DNA of 15,067 nucleotides from Halobacteriaceae archaeon Tc-Br11_E2g27 (GTDB lineage Archaea; Halobacteriota; Halobacteria; Halobacteriales; Haloarculaceae), in NCBI GenBank assembly GCA_001564135.1, contig LKNH01000032.1:1-15067 (forward strand). Direction: 5' to 3'. The notes beneath the pieces are model-generated. The model saw only the letters and a list, made by a program, of their open reading frames with translations. It was not told the DNA's origin and made no database searches. Position 1 is the stretch's first letter. Each line of letters opens with the position of its first letter. Below, one piece after another: positions 6,455-12,954 of the stretch. The translations under genes were made by a program, and so were the position numbers.

Positions 6455-7228
6455 GTGCAGACCGAACGCTGGACCGAGAGATACCAAGCAGCGACCGAGA
6501 GGTTGCCGAATCAGATACGGCATACAGCCGCACGATTATATTTTCAACTCGCCCGGTTCAATTATGAATACCATCTCCTCACGCGGACTAATCAAACGCC
6601 GGCGGGTCAGTTCCGGAGTTACGAGCTACTCAATCGCCACGGAAACGATAGCATGCTTGCGGCGATGGCCGAATTCTGTGGCCCTGACGCAACAATCTAT
6701 GATATCGGTGCCAACGTGGGGATATACACACTGGCGCTTGCCTCAAGTGCCAAAGGACGGCGCTTGATTGCGTTCGAGCCAGCACCAGTCACTGCCGAAC
6801 AACTCCGTGCTAACGTTGGCTGCAACGACCTTGAGAAACAGGTCCATATTCACCAGTGCGCACTCGGTGGGACTGACGATGAACGTCCGTTTTACGTCTC
6901 GACGCTGCCTGAGTTATCGGGATTTGACCGACAGAGTGCAACCCGATGGGGTGCAAGCGTGGCTGAAGTGGTTTCGGTTCCTGTTCGACGGCTTGATACC
7001 ATCCAAGAGACGATGCCAGCGCCTGATGTTATAAAACTCGATGTTGAAGGAGCCGGTCCTGAAGTCCTCAGAGGCGGACAGGCAACGATAGCAGAGGAGA
7101 GGCCCGTTTTCTTCATCGAACCTCACGAGGAAGAACTATCTGAGACACAGGAGATGCAGTCGATATTGCTTGGACATGACTATCGGATTGAACAGTATGA
7201 TGATTACTGGCGCTGTCTGCCGGTATAA
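6455..7228 (+). CDS. FkbM-family SAM-dependent methyltransferase
   Basis: This 257-residue protein (from GTG 6455) has SAM-binding motif I at 82-89 (YDIGANVG), an acidic residue at the end of the next strand (AFEPAP, E108), and the family block IKLDVEGAGPEVLRGG near residues 193-208. FkbM-type enzymes usually O-methylate sugars or other hydroxyl groups on natural products and glycans. The reading frame is open up to a GTG at 6383 (281 residues), five bases after the palindrome. I prefer 6455 because a good TATA box lies between the two. The neighbouring genes suggest it could modify the same product as the minus-strand cluster, but the divergent orientation leaves this unproven. Confidence 0.85.
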   Translation: MQTERWTERYQAATERLPNQIRHTAARLYFQLARFNYEYHLLTRTNQTPAGQFRSYELLNRHGNDSMLAAMAEFCGPDATIYDIGANVGIYTLALASSAKGRRLIAFEPAPVTAEQLRANVGCNDLEKQVHIHQCALGGTDDERPFYVSTLPELSGFDRQSATRWGASVAEVVSVPVRRLDTIQETMPAPDVIKLDVEGAGPEVLRGGQATIAEERPVFFIEPHEEELSETQEMQSILLGHDYRIEQYDDYWRCLPV

Positions 7229-7273
7229 CGAGAGGAGATTTGCAACACTGTGAGCGGATTTGGACCACAGCAT

Positions 7274-7499
7274 CCGCCGAGCGTAGCGAGGCGGTTCACG
7301 CGGCGCGAACGAAGTGAGCGCCGAGTAGTTTTTCCCCAAGTTTTTGCGAGGAGTGGTGGGCGAGCGGAGCGAGCGCTCCCGACGAAGTAAAAAGTGGTAG
7401 TGCGCGGGACCGGATTTGAACCGCGAGGACTTCGCTTCGCTCGTCCTCTGGGCCGCAAATCCCTTTGCGCATACATGCCTCTCACGTTCGTTCGAGGCA
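7274..7499. repeat. Cluster of five GC-rich hairpins with variable stems and similar loops
   Basis: Hairpins are at 7274-7294 (CCGCC/GGCGG), 7302-7322 (GGCGC/GCGCC), 7366-7379 (GGAGCG/CGCTCC), 7425-7448 (GAGGAC/GTCCTC) and 7476-7499 (TGCCTC/GAGGCA). The stems are unrelated. The loops or adjoining bases all fit a motif near GARCGNARYGAR: GAGCGTAGCGAG, GAACGAAGTGAG and GAGCGGAGCGAG on the plus strand; GAGCGAAGCGAA and a weaker GAACGAACGTGA on the minus strand. The last hairpin lies directly past the 3' end of the tRNA and might serve in termination. The stretch is clearly richer in G+C than its neighbours. Confidence 0.65.
7401..7423 (-). repeat. Partial copy of the tRNA-Leu 3' end (att-site-like)
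   Basis: These 23 bases are identical to 7503-7525, the T-arm strand, acceptor 3' strand and discriminator base of the tRNA-Leu gene, offset by 102 bp in the same orientation. Identity stops exactly at both edges and no other part of the tRNA is present. Archaeal integrative elements commonly recombine at tRNA 3' ends and leave such partial copies. No integrase gene is visible in the window. Confidence 0.6.
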
Positions 7500-7502
7500 G
7501 TA

Positions 7503-7587
7503 TGCGCGGGACCGGATTTGAACCGGCGGACCCCTACGGGACAGCGTCCTAAGCGCTGCACCTTTGGCCTGGCTCGGCTACCCGCGC
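7503..7587 (-). tRNA. tRNA-Leu (anticodon UAG)
   Basis: Read on the minus strand, acceptor strand GCGCGGG (7581-7587) pairs perfectly with CCCGCGC (7504-7510), with discriminator A at 7503. The anticodon stem CAGCG/CGCTG closes the loop CTTAGGA, giving anticodon UAG. The variable arm is long, as in class II tRNA-Leu. The T-arm contains GGTTCAAATCC. No intron and no encoded CCA are seen. A TATA-like box lies 54-63 bases upstream. Confidence 0.93.
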
Positions 7588-7951
7588 GCGTACTCTGTTT
7601 GCCGGTTTCGTGCACCGACAGATGTTCGTTATGGTCATGAGTTTATAAACTTATCATGTTACGAGGCAACCTGTAGTGGAGCTGCTTATAAACAAAGTGA
7701 TTTCCCCGCAAGCTGGTATTTACTATTCACTGGTACTGCGTCTGCAAAACTGGGAATCGAATTTCCAGATACCAATATACGCCCACCCTAAAGACCACGA
7801 ATTCTATTTTTGTTGACGTTAGCAGAAATCAACCTGCGGCGCTCATAGTGATTGTTCTGATTATTTTCGTGCCTACAATAGGCAGCCACCTGCTTTGGAG
7901 GCTCTCACGCAGAAATTGGTACTAGCCGGCGGTAAAGAGTCGCAATAATCA
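7588..7951. other. Gene-free stretch between tRNA-Leu and the HalOD1-PAS gene
   Basis: I see no credible coding region; the only open frame longer than 60 codons begins inside the tRNA gene. The stretch holds the tRNA promoter region and two TATA-like boxes. It also holds the left arm of an inverted repeat: ATAGTGATTGTT at 7845-7856 pairs with AATAATCACTAT at 7944-7955, 11 of 12 positions, with an 87-base middle. The right arm overlaps the stop codon of the HalOD1-PAS gene. This could be a decayed small element or a 3'-end structure. Confidence 0.5.
7641..7650 (-). promoter_or_regulatory. TATA-like box for tRNA-Leu
   Basis: GTTTATAAAC is a perfect 10-bp palindrome about 54-63 bases upstream of the mature tRNA 5' end. 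This would give a precursor with a leader of roughly 30 bases. A second TATA-like sequence (CTTATAAAC, 7684-7692) lies farther upstream and could serve either strand. Confidence 0.45.
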
Positions 7952-8650
7952 CTATCGGTCACTTATTTGTTCTATCTCTTTTGCAAGCGCTACATCGTCT
8001 TTCAGGCTACTAATATCTATGATAACCCCCACAAAATGGGTTGGATTGTCCCGATAATAGATACCCATTCCTGTTTCAAGTACCCACTTCTCCGTATTAT
8101 CAGCCGTCTGAAGCCGGTATACCACCGAAAAAGCTTCTCCGTTCTGAAGGGCTTGTTGTGATATCTCAGCAACCCGCTGGCGGTCATCCGGATGGATGAG
8201 GTCAAATCCAAACGTGATGCCGCCGACAATGAACGCATTGGGGTCATATCCCGTCAGTTCTCGGCAGTGATTGCTAATGAACTCAATTGGCCATCCCGGT
8301 TCGTTTCTCGATTGATAGACTGTACAGGGCAAATTGTCGATAAATTCCTGAAATTGCAATCGCAATGGCTCAGTTCCGAACTGTCTCGTATGCAGGGTAG
8401 ACGATTCTGAGTCGTTCGCCGCCTCAAATTGCATCCGGTCGATGAAAATCTCACCGTCAGCCGTGACAGTAACCTCATGGTCTGGCACTGTAAATGTAAG
8501 CTCTCCAGTCATTCGCCCGCCAACCGTTTTTGTAAGTAACTCCGGGTCGACGAAATCGCTCAGCGAGTATTCTAACTCCTGAGGGTCGACTCCCTCAGCC
8601 TCGGCTAACGCTAAAATAACATCGTATATAATATGCTCACTCTCTGTCAT
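7952..8650 (-). CDS. HalOD1 output domain plus PAS domain sensor protein
   Basis: The first ~70 residues (from MTESEHIIYDVILALAEAEG to FTVPDHEVTVTADGEIFID) match the haloarchaeal HalOD1 output domain. Residues ~95-225 form a PAS fold of the PAS-3 type (LPCTVYQSRN, ISNHCRELTGY, DLIHPDDRQRV, VYRLQTADNTEKWVLETGMG, FVGVIIDIS). No histidine kinase or DNA-binding domain is present, so it probably passes a ligand or redox signal through the output domain in the cytoplasm. The ATG at 8650 overlaps the upstream regulator gene by 14 bases and starts the HalOD1 domain cleanly. An ATG at 8704 would add 18 residues and lengthen the overlap. The pair is probably one operon. Confidence 0.85.
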   Translation of the reverse strand: MTESEHIIYDVILALAEAEGVDPQELEYSLSDFVDPELLTKTVGGRMTGELTFTVPDHEVTVTADGEIFIDRMQFEAANDSESSTLHTRQFGTEPLRLQFQEFIDNLPCTVYQSRNEPGWPIEFISNHCRELTGYDPNAFIVGGITFGFDLIHPDDRQRVAEISQQALQNGEAFSVVYRLQTADNTEKWVLETGMGIYYRDNPTHFVGVIIDISSLKDDVALAKEIEQISDR

Positions 8651-9017
8651 ATTCGGTATAATCACTTCCTGTGCGTGCTGGTTCCAGGAATTCGGCACCG
8701 GCATCTTTGAGTAACGTTACTACCCTCGCAATTTCATCGAATCGCGGGCCTTGTTCGACGGTAAACGGTTCTGTTTCCCACTGAATATAGCCTGCTTCTG
8801 CCAGTTCAGGGAGATGTGAATGTTGCAAGATGGTTGTTAGCTTTTCATTTTGGTGCTGGTCTGCTGACGGATACGCAGACACAGGCAACGGTAGGTGCTG
8901 AGTCTCTGGTGTAGCCACCAGCGACTCAATTATCCGTCGACGGGGTTGGAACGAAAGCTGGTAAAAGATGTTATCCCACCCCCCAGAGTCTAGTTTATTC
9001 TCCTCGGTTCGATACAT
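8637..9017 (-). CDS. Winged-helix transcriptional regulator (haloarchaeal DUF7344-like)
   Basis: This 126-residue protein has an N-terminal helix-turn-helix (FYQLSFQPRRRIIESLVAT), a linker, then LTTILQHSHLPELAEAGYIQWE. The last segment is the recognition helix and wing pattern usual in small haloarchaeal regulators of the DUF7344 type. A charged helical tail follows (residues ~95-126). It overlaps the HalOD1-PAS gene by 14 bases, so sensing and DNA binding may be linked. A TATA-like TTTTACTA lies 24-31 bases upstream of the ATG. A perfect 17-bp palindrome 56-72 bases upstream is a candidate site for autoregulation. Family assignment is from pattern memory. Confidence 0.75.
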   Translation of the reverse strand: MYRTEENKLDSGGWDNIFYQLSFQPRRRIIESLVATPETQHLPLPVSAYPSADQHQNEKLTTILQHSHLPELAEAGYIQWETEPFTVEQGPRFDEIARVVTLLKDAGAEFLEPARTGSDYTEYDRE

Positions 9018-9072
9018 GGTCCATCAAGGGAGATTATGCATAGTAAAACTGTCGCTCATTATTTCATTTCAA

Positions 9073-9089
9073 TATACAGATTCTGTATA
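9073..9089. promoter_or_regulatory. 17-bp perfect palindrome, candidate operator
   Basis: TATACAGA-T-TCTGTATA is a perfect inverted repeat around one central base. It is 56-72 bases upstream of the winged-helix regulator start codon, in the 95-base gap after the lipoprotein stop codon. Length and symmetry fit a dimeric regulator binding site. The simplest candidate binder is the adjacent regulator. Confidence 0.45.
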
Positions 9090-9112
9090 ATTAATCAACT
9101 AATAGCTGTTCG

Positions 9113-9742
9113 TTACTGTTCAATACATTCCATATCGGGTGGGGAAATTGGGTCTGTCTCTCCCCACGAGTGGAACTGAACCGTCGCACCGTCATCTGAT
9201 TCGAACCGAATTGGATAGCCTGTGTCCGTGCTCAAGTAGAGCGAACCGTCATCAACATTGAACAGGTATGCCTCTTGTCCATCGATACTAACAATTTCCG
9301 CTGCGGTAATATCTCCCGATTCCTCAAGTAACCGTTCTGGTTCGAACAGCTCATCATCAGAACTCCCCGCTGGGATAAAGCACTCCCCATCAACGACGAT
9401 ATACTCATCCGTGCCGATTCGGTACACTTCCATATCCACATCGTTGACTGACCATGAAGTGTAGGAATCATTTTCATGGAACACAACGGTGCCGTTTCCG
9501 AGTGGGACCACAAGCTCCATCGCATAGGACGATTCCCACTGAAGAACGTCTGAAAGAGATTGTCCATTGACTGATTCGTCATCCGGCTCAGAGCTATCGG
9601 AATTGGTCTCCTCCGGTTCATCATCCGTTGCATTATCGTCTTCACCATCTAAGCAGCCTGCTAGCCCGGATACAGCACCGACAAGCGCAATCTGCAGCAA
9701 CCGTCGTCGAGAGTGAATCAGACCGTCAGTGGTGGTATTCAT
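9113..9742 (-). CDS. Tat-exported lipoprotein of unknown function
   Basis: This 209-residue protein has a twin-arginine signal (SRRRLLQIALVGAVSGLAGC) with the lipobox cysteine at residue 30. A strongly acidic, Asn/Asp/Glu/Ser-rich tether follows (about 31-60), then a ~150-residue domain rich in beta strands (YAMELVVPLGNGTVVFHEN, EVYRIGTDEYIVVDGECF, EAYLFNVDDGSLYLSTDTGYPIRFE). It is expected to be folded in the cytoplasm, exported by Tat and anchored outside the cell through the cysteine. The domain layout recalls lipid-carrier or LolA/LprG-type beta folds, but no motif proves it. The ATG at 9742 is preferred over 9757 because a TATA-like CTTATC lies about 27 bases upstream of it. It is divergent from the TFB-like gene, with 30 bases between starts. 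Confidence 0.82.
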   Translation of the reverse strand: MNTTTDGLIHSRRRLLQIALVGAVSGLAGCLDGEDDNATDDEPEETNSDSSEPDDESVNGQSLSDVLQWESSYAMELVVPLGNGTVVFHENDSYTSWSVNDVDMEVYRIGTDEYIVVDGECFIPAGSSDDELFEPERLLEESGDITAAEIVSIDGQEAYLFNVDDGSLYLSTDTGYPIRFESDDGATVQFHSWGETDPISPPDMECIEQ

Positions 9743-9760
9743 AGTACGCGTAGGCATCCA

Positions 9761-9767
9761 AAGGAGA
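9761..9767 (+). promoter_or_regulatory. Shine-Dalgarno sequence deciding the TFB-like start
   Basis: AAGGAGA stands five bases before the ATG at 9773, in an otherwise leaderless-looking neighbourhood. It selects this ATG over the open frame extending back to a start-type codon at 9713. It also shows that this gene has a 5' leader, so its promoter must lie inside the 5' end of the divergent lipoprotein gene. Confidence 0.55.
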
Positions 9768-9772
9768 TAAGG

Positions 9773-10153
9773 ATGCTACGTGACAGACAAGAAGCCAGTA
9801 CGCCGATTTCACACAGTATTTATTATGTTCTGACGCTAGCTATCTCTGTGTATCGCGCTCGCGACGAAGTGGATAACGCAGAGTGGCTTGAGCAACTCGA
9901 AGACGCGGCAGACCGTCTCGAACTCTGTACCGAAGCCCGCTCTCGTGCTCGTGATATCTTTCTCACGACGGTCTCAGAAGAGCGTTCAAAGCAAACGACA
10001 CTTGCCGCCTCGCTCTATGTTGGCGCGCTTGTCGAAAGCGACCAGCGCTCACAGACTGCCGTTGCAAACGCTGTTGGTGTTTCGCGGCTCACTGTTCAAA
10101 AATACTGGAAAGAACATCTCAAAGCTGCTGGCTTAGACCCGCCTGGTTGGTAA
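9773..10153 (+). CDS. Single-repeat TFB-like (TFIIB cyclin-fold) protein
   Basis: This 126-residue protein resembles one cyclin-like repeat of archaeal TFB. It has helices around ADRLELCTEARSRARDIF and TLAASLYVGALVESD, ending in a helix-turn-helix (RSQTAVANAVGVSRLTVQKYWKEHL) as in the second TFB repeat, which touches the BRE element. The zinc ribbon and a second repeat are absent, and full TFB is about 300 residues. It could modulate promoter choice or compete with TFB, or be a stand-alone DNA-binding protein. It has a clear Shine-Dalgarno. It converges on the zinc dehydrogenase gene with only three bases between stops. Confidence 0.75.
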   Translation: MLRDRQEASTPISHSIYYVLTLAISVYRARDEVDNAEWLEQLEDAADRLELCTEARSRARDIFLTTVSEERSKQTTLAASLYVGALVESDQRSQTAVANAVGVSRLTVQKYWKEHLKAAGLDPPGW

Positions 10154-10156
10154 CAA

Positions 10157-11224
10157 TCAAAACTCCGTACAGACTGGAATGCCCATCGTATCGTATTCAC
10201 CCATCCGTTCCATCACATCCGGAACATCTTCGAGACTGCAGGTTTCCGAGATAATTGCGGATGGGTCGATTTTCCCACCCTCCATCATCCGGAAGATTTG
10301 GTCGTATTCGTGTGGTGGCATCCCATAGGAGCCATGAAATTCACGTTCATCCTGAACGATGTTGTCAACCGGAAGCGAAACCTCGCCTCCTTCATCAGCC
10401 GTGGTCATGCCCAGCTGCAGATGTTGCCCTCCCGGCGCTAAACAGTTGACAGAGTCCTGAATTGTCTGTGCAATGCCGAGCGCTTCAACAGATATCTCGA
10501 CCCCACGGCTACCATCAGTTATCTGTTTGACTGCCTGCGGAACATCCTCCACTGTTGTTGAATCGACAGTTTCGACGGCACCGAGTTCCCGTGCTTTGTC
10601 GAGTTTTTCCTCGACAATATCGATGGCAATCACATTCCCACCGAGTGCGCTGGCAACGTGCACAGCCGAAAGGCCAACACCGCCACAACCATGCACTGCA
10701 ACCCAGTCACCAGGCGAGATATCCACTCGCTGTGAAACCCCGTGGAATGCGGTTGCGAACCGACAGCCAAGGCCTGCAACATCTTTCGCATCGATGTCAT
10801 CCGGAACCTTGACCAGATTCTGGTCAGCGGTCCGTACAGGATACTCTTCTGCAAATGCACCGGGTTGGAACCGAACGAATCCCATCGGAACGGAGCGTTC
10901 ACAAATGTTCGGACGGCCAGCCTGACAATATGGACAGGTCCCGTCACTCAGGTTGAACGGGTTCGTCACGCGGTCACCTTCGCTGAAGCGCTCGACGTTC
11001 TTACCCACTTCAACAATCCGACCAACTGGTTCGTGCCCAAAAACGAGTCCAGGTGTGGGCATCATCCCTATCCAGCTCCAGTCACCTTGCCACGCATGCC
11101 AGTCACTACGACAGATACCACAGGCCTCCGTCTCAACCACAACCCCATCATCGTCACAGTCTGGCCGGTCAACCTCTTTCACCTCAAGCGGTTCTTTTGC
11201 CCCCTGAAAGACTACTGCTTTCAT
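10157..11224 (-). CDS. Zinc-dependent alcohol dehydrogenase (MDR superfamily, Zn_ADH6-like)
   Basis: This 355-residue enzyme has catalytic zinc ligand candidates C38 (EACGICRSDWH) and H64/E65 (FGHEP), and a GCGGVG nucleotide-binding motif at 179-184. GLGCRFATAFHGV (151-163) and VAVHGCGGVGLSAV are typical of the Zn_ADH6 group. The structural zinc lobe reads D94-x2-C97-x2-C100-x7-C108, so the first of the usual four cysteines is aspartate. It probably oxidises a primary or secondary alcohol with NAD(P). The ATG at 11224 starts the family-typical MKAVVFQ, and a TATA-like box lies 27-35 bases upstream. The frame extends nine codons further to 11251 without support. It lies downstream of the aldehyde dehydrogenase gene but has its own promoter. 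Confidence 0.88.
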   Translation of the reverse strand: MKAVVFQGAKEPLEVKEVDRPDCDDDGVVVETEACGICRSDWHAWQGDWSWIGMMPTPGLVFGHEPVGRIVEVGKNVERFSEGDRVTNPFNLSDGTCPYCQAGRPNICERSVPMGFVRFQPGAFAEEYPVRTADQNLVKVPDDIDAKDVAGLGCRFATAFHGVSQRVDISPGDWVAVHGCGGVGLSAVHVASALGGNVIAIDIVEEKLDKARELGAVETVDSTTVEDVPQAVKQITDGSRGVEISVEALGIAQTIQDSVNCLAPGGQHLQLGMTTADEGGEVSLPVDNIVQDEREFHGSYGMPPHEYDQIFRMMEGGKIDPSAIISETCSLEDVPDVMERMGEYDTMGIPVCTEF

Positions 11225-11250
11225 ACTCCAAGCTCTGTGCTCGATACACA

Positions 11251-11259
11251 TATATTTAT
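11251..11259 (-). promoter_or_regulatory. TATA box of the zinc alcohol dehydrogenase gene
   Basis: ATAAATATA on the minus strand lies 27-35 bases upstream of the ATG at 11224. It sits in an AT-rich patch (about 11249-11290) that stands out from the flanking genes. The spacing fits a leaderless archaeal transcript. Confidence 0.5.
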
Positions 11260-11371
11260 CGGATATAATTTATATTTTATTTTATATTAGGTGAGACTAG
11301 TCGATACCGGAGAGGGGAAGACACACGTTCAATCTACACTGTATGTCAACTACACCGAAGAGAGTGACCAA

Positions 11372-12940
11372 TTAGAACTTGGGAATATCACCGAGACTAA
11401 CGTTGATTGTCTTCGTCTGAGAGTAATCCTCAAGCGCTTCTTCAGCGAGTTCGCGGCCCATTCCGCTTTCCTTATAGCCACCGTGGGGTGCGGGTTCTAG
11501 CAAGTCATTATATGCGTTGACCCAGACCGTTCCCGCCTCAAGCTCTGCGGCAACCTCGTGAGCATCGTTGAGGTCCTGTGTCCAGACTGCCGCGGCAAGG
11601 CCAAAGTCGGTGTTGTTAGCTCGTTCGATGACCTCATCTCGGTCGCTCCATTCGAACACCGTTAGCACTGGCCCGAATACCTCCTCACAAGCGACCGTTG
11701 TATCGTCATCGACATCAGTCAGTACCGTTGGCTGGACAAAGGGTGCCCCAGCAGTATCGCTTGCTTCATTCCCAGCAAACGTTTCATCGCTGTCGTTGCC
11801 CGCAATGACCGTTGCCCCATCAGCAACAGCACCCTCGATATACGACTGGACATCCGACTGGTGGTCGTGGTCTATCATGGGCCCTATATCAGTCATCGGC
11901 GCAAGGGGGTCGCCAACTTCCAGCTCCTCAATTCGTTCCGTCAACATATCGAGGAACTCATCTTTGATATCCTCGTGTAAGAACAGTCGCGAGCCAGCAG
12001 TACACTGCTGTCCAGAGTTAAAGAAGATACTCACTAGCGTCCCCTCAAGTGCCTTCTCCAAATCCGCGTCGGGGAAAATTATGTTCGGGCTTTTCCCACC
12101 GAGTTCGACAGACACTGGAGTGATTGTCGGTGCCGCATTTTCGAGGGTTGCAACGCCTGCGCCTTTGGAACCGGTCAGCGTTACTTTATTGACATCCTCG
12201 TGTTTCGAAATTGCTGACCCAACCTCGCTTCCTGGACCCGTCACAATGTTCACTGTGCCGGGTGGCAAAACCCTGTCACAAATCCGGATGATTTCGAGCG
12301 ACGACAACACCGCTTTCGAAGCTGGTTTGAACACCACGGTATTGCCAGCAGCGAGTGCAGGGCCGAGCTTCCAGGCGACGAACATCGCCGGGAAATTCCA
12401 TGCAGAGATTGCCCCGACGACGCCGTATGGTTCACGCCGCGTGACGATTCGTTTATCATCCCCTGACGGAACAACCCGCCCTTCGTTTGCCGTCCGTGCC
12501 AGTGCGGCGAAATACCGGAACTGTTCGAGCAATACTTCGGAGTCGACAAACCGAGAGTGCATGTTTGGTTTGCCGGCCTCCAGACTGTCCAGTTTCGCAA
12601 TGTCGGTCTGTGCATCTTCAAGCCGTTCGACAATCTCTTCGAGCTTTTCCGCTCGTTGGCGCGGAGAGAGTTGTCCCCATGTTCCTTCGAGTGCATCCTG
12701 TGCTGCTTCAACCGCTCTGTCGACATCTTCCTGTGTTCCTACCTGCACAGTTGCCAACGTCTCGCCAGTCGTCGGGTCAATAGCGGGTCCGGTTTCCCCG
12801 CTGGTCGATTCGACCCATTCGCCGCCGATGAGGTGGCCATACTCCTCTTTCGACAGCACTGATTCGGCCTGGCTTTGGTGTTTTTCGCGGATTGCGTCCG
12901 ATACGTCGTACCGTTCAAGCTCGTAGTAGCGTTCTTGCAT
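11372..12940 (-). CDS. NAD(P)-dependent aldehyde dehydrogenase
   Basis: This 522-residue protein is a full-length aldehyde dehydrogenase. It has N182 in the SAWNFP motif, K205 (FKPAS), the general base E279 (VELGGKSPN) and the nucleophile C313 (FFNSGQQCTAGSR), with the C-terminal PHGGYKESGMGRE block. It oxidises an aldehyde to an acid. It looks closest to the broad betaine-aldehyde/semialdehyde group; the substrate cannot be named. The N-terminus is about 30 residues longer than usual (MQERYYELERYDVSDAIREK). A 15-residue acidic insertion lies around DSDETFAGNEASD. It starts 14 bases after the mandelate-racemase-like gene, with which it probably forms one operon. Confidence 0.92.
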   Translation of the reverse strand: MQERYYELERYDVSDAIREKHQSQAESVLSKEEYGHLIGGEWVESTSGETGPAIDPTTGETLATVQVGTQEDVDRAVEAAQDALEGTWGQLSPRQRAEKLEEIVERLEDAQTDIAKLDSLEAGKPNMHSRFVDSEVLLEQFRYFAALARTANEGRVVPSGDDKRIVTRREPYGVVGAISAWNFPAMFVAWKLGPALAAGNTVVFKPASKAVLSSLEIIRICDRVLPPGTVNIVTGPGSEVGSAISKHEDVNKVTLTGSKGAGVATLENAAPTITPVSVELGGKSPNIIFPDADLEKALEGTLVSIFFNSGQQCTAGSRLFLHEDIKDEFLDMLTERIEELEVGDPLAPMTDIGPMIDHDHQSDVQSYIEGAVADGATVIAGNDSDETFAGNEASDTAGAPFVQPTVLTDVDDDTTVACEEVFGPVLTVFEWSDRDEVIERANNTDFGLAAAVWTQDLNDAHEVAAELEAGTVWVNAYNDLLEPAPHGGYKESGMGRELAEEALEDYSQTKTINVSLGDIPKF

Positions 12941-12954
12941 TGTTCGTTAGATTG

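Noticed and set aside
6058..6567. 169-residue open frame on the plus strand
   Set aside because: It crosses the DUF7475-like gene, the palindrome and the FkbM start. It is a basic, low-quality sequence with no motif.
7274..7499. CRISPR array
   Set aside because: The hairpins have different stems and no repeats of constant length with unique spacers, and there are no cas genes.
7136..7615. 159-residue open frame on the minus strand
   Set aside because: It runs through the tRNA-Leu gene, the hairpin cluster and the end of the FkbM gene. It is Arg/Ser-rich and typical of a shadow in GC-rich repeats.
7564..7791. 75-residue open frame on the plus strand in the gene-free stretch
   Set aside because: Its start lies inside the tRNA gene on the opposite strand, there is no promoter at a useful distance, and the composition is not haloarchaeal-acidic.
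10742..11290. 182-residue open frame on the plus strand
   Set aside because: It is antisense to the zinc alcohol dehydrogenase and its promoter, and shows no recognisable domain.
11568..12926. 452-residue open frame on the plus strand
   Set aside because: It is exactly antisense to the aldehyde dehydrogenase, whose catalytic motifs are intact. The predicted protein is a Ser/Thr-rich low-complexity mirror of acidic haloarchaeal codons, with no start signal.
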